Assembly (NCBI RefSeq): GCF_902167145.1
Contig: NW_023366895.1
Span: forward strand, 1-64,000
DNA: 64,000 bases
Direction: 5' to 3'
Origin: Zea mays
Lineage: Eukaryota; Streptophyta; Magnoliopsida; Poales; Poaceae
Made by a program: the position numbers and the translations under genes. Below the pieces are notes generated by a model. That model saw only the letters and a list, made by a program, of their open reading frames with translations, made no database searches and was not told the DNA's origin. Positions 61,181 through 64,000 of this stretch are shown here, one piece after another. Position 1 is the first letter of the stretch; each line of letters opens with the position of its first letter.

Positions 61181-64000
61181 GGCTCATACACCTCACCCCA
61201 CATATGTTTCCTTATCGTAGATCACATTCTTTGATTTCTGGTGGAGACCATTTCTTGGTCAAAAATCCGTAGGTGTTAGCCTTCGATATTATTGAAAATG
61301 GTCGTTCATGGCCATTTTCGACAAAAATGGGGGTTGTGTGGCCATTGATCATCGACCAGAGGCTCATACACCTCACCCCACATATGTTACCTTGCCATAG
61401 ATCACATTCTTGGATTTCTGGTGGAGACCATTTCTTGGTCAAAAATCCGTAGGTGTTAGCCTTCGGTATTATTGTAAATGGTCATTCATGGCTATTTTCG
61501 ACAACAATGTGGGTTGTGTGGCCATTGATCATCGACCAGAGGCTCATACACCTCACCCACATATGTTTCCTTGCCATAGATCACATTCTTAGATTTCTGG
61601 TGGAGACCATTTCTTGGTCAAAAATCCGTAGGTCTTAGCCTCTAATATTATTGAAAATGGTCGCTCATGGCTATTTTCATAAAAAAAGGGGGTTGTGTGG
61701 CCATTTATCATCGACTAGAGGCTCATAAATCTCACCCCTCATATGTTTCCTTGCCATAGATCACATTCTTGGATTTTTGGTGGAGACCATTTCTTGGTCA
61801 AAAACTCGTACGTGTTAGCCTTCGGTATTATTGAAAATGGTCATTCATGGCTATTTTCGGCAAAATGGGGGTTCTGTGGCCATTGATCATCGACCAGAGG
61901 CTCGTACACCTCACCCCACATATGTTTCCTTGCCATAGATCACATTCTTGGATTTCTGGTGGAGACCATTTCTTGGGCAAAAATCCGAATGTGTTAACCT
62001 TTGGTATTTTTGAAAATGGTCATTCATGGCTATTTTCGACAAAAATGGGGGTTGTGTGGCCATTGATCTTCGACCAGAGGCTCATACACCTCACTACACA
62101 TATGTTTCCTTGCCATAGATCACATTCTTGGATTTATGGTGGAGACCATTTCTTGGTCAAAAATCCGTAGGTGTTAGCCTTCAGTGTCATTGAAAATGGT
62201 CGTTCATGGCTATTTTCGACAAAAAATTAGGGTTGCGTGGCCATTGATTGTCGACCAGAGGCTCATACACCTCACCCCACATATGTTTCCTTGCCATAGA
62301 TCACATTCTTGGATTTCTGGTGGAGACCATTTCTTGGTCAAAAATCCGTAGGTGTTAGCCTTCGGTATTATTGAAAATGGTCGTTCATGGCTATTTTCGA
62401 CAAAAATGGGGGTTGTGTGGCCATTGATCATCGACCAGACGCTCATACACCTCACCCCACATATGTTTCCTTGCCATAGATCACATTCTTGGATTTCTGG
62501 TGGAGACCATTTCTTGGTCTAAAATCCGTAGGTGTTAGCCTCTAGTATTATTGAAAATGGTCGCTCATGGCTATTTTCAAGGTCGCTCATGGCTATTCAT
62601 AAAAAATGGGGGTTGTGTGGCCATTTATCATCGACTAGAGGCTCATAAACCTCACCCCACATATGTTTCCTTGCCATAAATCACATTCTTGGATTTCTGG
62701 TGGAGACCATTTCTTGGTTAAAAACTCGTACGTGTTAGCCTTCGGTATTATTGATAATGGTCGTTCATGGCTATTTTCGGCAAAATGGGGGTTGTGTGGC
62801 CATTGATCATCGACCAGAGGCTCGTACACCTCACCCCACATATGTTTCCTTGCCATAGATCACATTCTTGGATTTCTGGTGGAGACCATTTCTTGGTCAA
62901 AAATCCGTACGTGTTAGCCTTTGGTATTTTTGAAAATGGTCATTCATGGCTATTTTCGACAAAAATGGGGGTTGTGTGGCCATTGATCTTCGACCAGAGG
63001 CTCATACACCTCACTACACATATGTTTCCTTGCCATAGATCACATTCTTGGATTTATGGTGGAGACCATTTCTTGGTCAAAAATCCGTAGGTGTTAGCCT
63101 TCAGTGTCATTGAAAATGGTCGTTCATGGCTATTTTCGACAAAAAATAGGGTTGTGTGGCCATTGATCGTCGACCAGAGGCTCATACACCTCACCCCACA
63201 TATGTTTCCTTGCCATAGATCACATTCTTGGATTTCTGGTGGAGACCATTTCTTGGTCAAAAATCCGTAGGTGTTAGCCTTCGGTATTATTGAAAATGGT
63301 CGTTCATGGCTATTTTCGACAAAAATGGGGGTTGTGTGGCCATTGATCATCGACCAGACGCTCATACACCTCACCCCACATATGTTTCCTTGCCATAGAT
63401 CACATTCTTGGATTTCTGGTGGAGACCATTTCTTGGTCTAAAATCCGTAGGTGTTAGCCTCTAGTATTATTGAAAATGGTCGCTCATGGCTATTTTCAAG
63501 GTCGCTCATGGCTATTTTCATAAAAAATGGGGGTTGTGTGGCCATTTATCATCGACTAGAGGCTCATAAACCTCACCCCACATATGTTTCCTTGCCATAG
63601 ATTACATTCTTGGATTTCTGGTGGAAACCATTTCTTGGTTAAAAACTCGTACGTGTTAGCCTTCGGTATTATTGAAAATGGTCATTCATGGCTATTTTCG
63701 GCAAAATGGGGGTTGTGTGGCTGTTGATCGTCGACCAGAGGCTCATACACCTCACCCCACATATGTTTCCTTGTCGTAGATCACATTCTTGGATTTCTGG
63801 TGGAGACCATTTCTTGGTCAAAAATCCGTAGGTGTTAGCCTTCGATATTATTGAAAATGGTCGTTCATGGCTATTTTCGACAAAAATGGGGGTTGTGTGG
63901 CCATTGATCATCGACCATAGGCTCATACACCTCACCCCACATATGTTTCCTTGCCATAGATCACATTCTTGGATTTCTGGTGGAGACCATTTCTTGGTCA

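Larger units (their letters stand above)
54850..63170 (-). repeat. duplicated segments ~6,221 bp apart
   Basis: About 54850-56950 resembles about 61070-63170. Shared rare variants in the same order include ACATTCTTTGATTTC (55001/61224), TTGTCTA and CCTCTAATATT monomers, ATCCGAATGTGTT (near 55763/61985) and CTTCAGTGTCATTG (near 55958/62179). Offsets drift between 6,220 and 6,223 bp because of small indels. The copies differ at more sites than the 2,564-bp pair, so the duplication is probably older. The 1,101- and 1,281-bp repeats lie between them. Confidence 0.7.
54386..64000 (-). repeat. knob180 satellite array, block 6 right part (reverse)
   Basis: About 53 reverse-oriented monomers that continue the block interrupted by the retroelement and run off the right edge. 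No inversion junction was seen here. The block is built from overlapping segmental duplications with periods near 1,101, 1,281 and 6,221 bp. No gene is present. Confidence 0.96.

Noticed and set aside
1..64000. TR-1 (350-bp) knob repeat, CentC, telomere repeats, tRNA or rRNA genes
   Set aside because: I looked for a second tandem unit, TTTAGGG runs and RNA-gene-like stretches and saw none. All non-satellite sequence is accounted for by the retroelement.

Overview
The window is plant nuclear heterochromatin, almost certainly from maize (Zea mays) or a very close relative. About 54.5 kb of the 64 kb is a tandem array of a ~180-bp satellite that I recognise as the maize knob180 repeat. There are roughly 300 monomers. 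The remaining 9,454 bp is one LTR retrotransposon of the Sirevirus (Ty1/copia) lineage inserted in the array. I see no host protein gene, tRNA, rRNA, TR-1 knob repeat or centromere CentC repeat.

Layout by satellite orientation, where '+' reads ...CCACACAACCCCCATTT...: 1-12407 (+), 12408-20009 (-), 20010-20908 (+), 20909-36585 (-), 36586-42917 (+), and 42918 to the right end (-). The last block is split by the retroelement at 44932-54385. The array is therefore a mosaic of head-to-tail blocks joined by five inversion junctions, two of which have the same breakpoint sequence. Nested segmental duplications lie on top of the monomer periodicity. Their periods are about 2,179 bp (7.65-12.13 kb), 2,222 bp (15.06-18.35 kb), 2,564 bp (25.64-30.77 kb), 1,100 bp in about three copies (31.76-34.96 kb), 1,101 bp (55.95-58.16 kb), 1,281 bp (58.47-61.18 kb) and about 6,221 bp (54.85-56.95 kb matching 61.07-63.17 kb). 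Several monomer subtypes recur within them.

The retroelement lies on the minus strand. It has two LTRs of 1,310 and 1,332 bp, a perfect 5-bp target duplication TTATC, an initiator-Met-tRNA primer site, gag, pol (protease, integrase, reverse transcriptase, RNase H), several polypurine tracts and no env-like gene. It looks structurally young, with LTRs about 1.2% diverged by my by-eye count. It looks non-autonomous: gag has an in-frame stop codon, and the protease active-site triad reads D-S-E instead of D-S/T-G. The integrase, RT and RNase H catalytic residues are intact.

The long open frames in the satellite are a consequence of a 180-bp (60-codon) unit with few stops. I do not treat them as genes. 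The most interesting points are the inversion mosaic with a repeated breakpoint, the very recent amplification steps, and the chance that read-through from the retroelement's left LTR crosses the 42917 inversion and makes long hairpin RNA.
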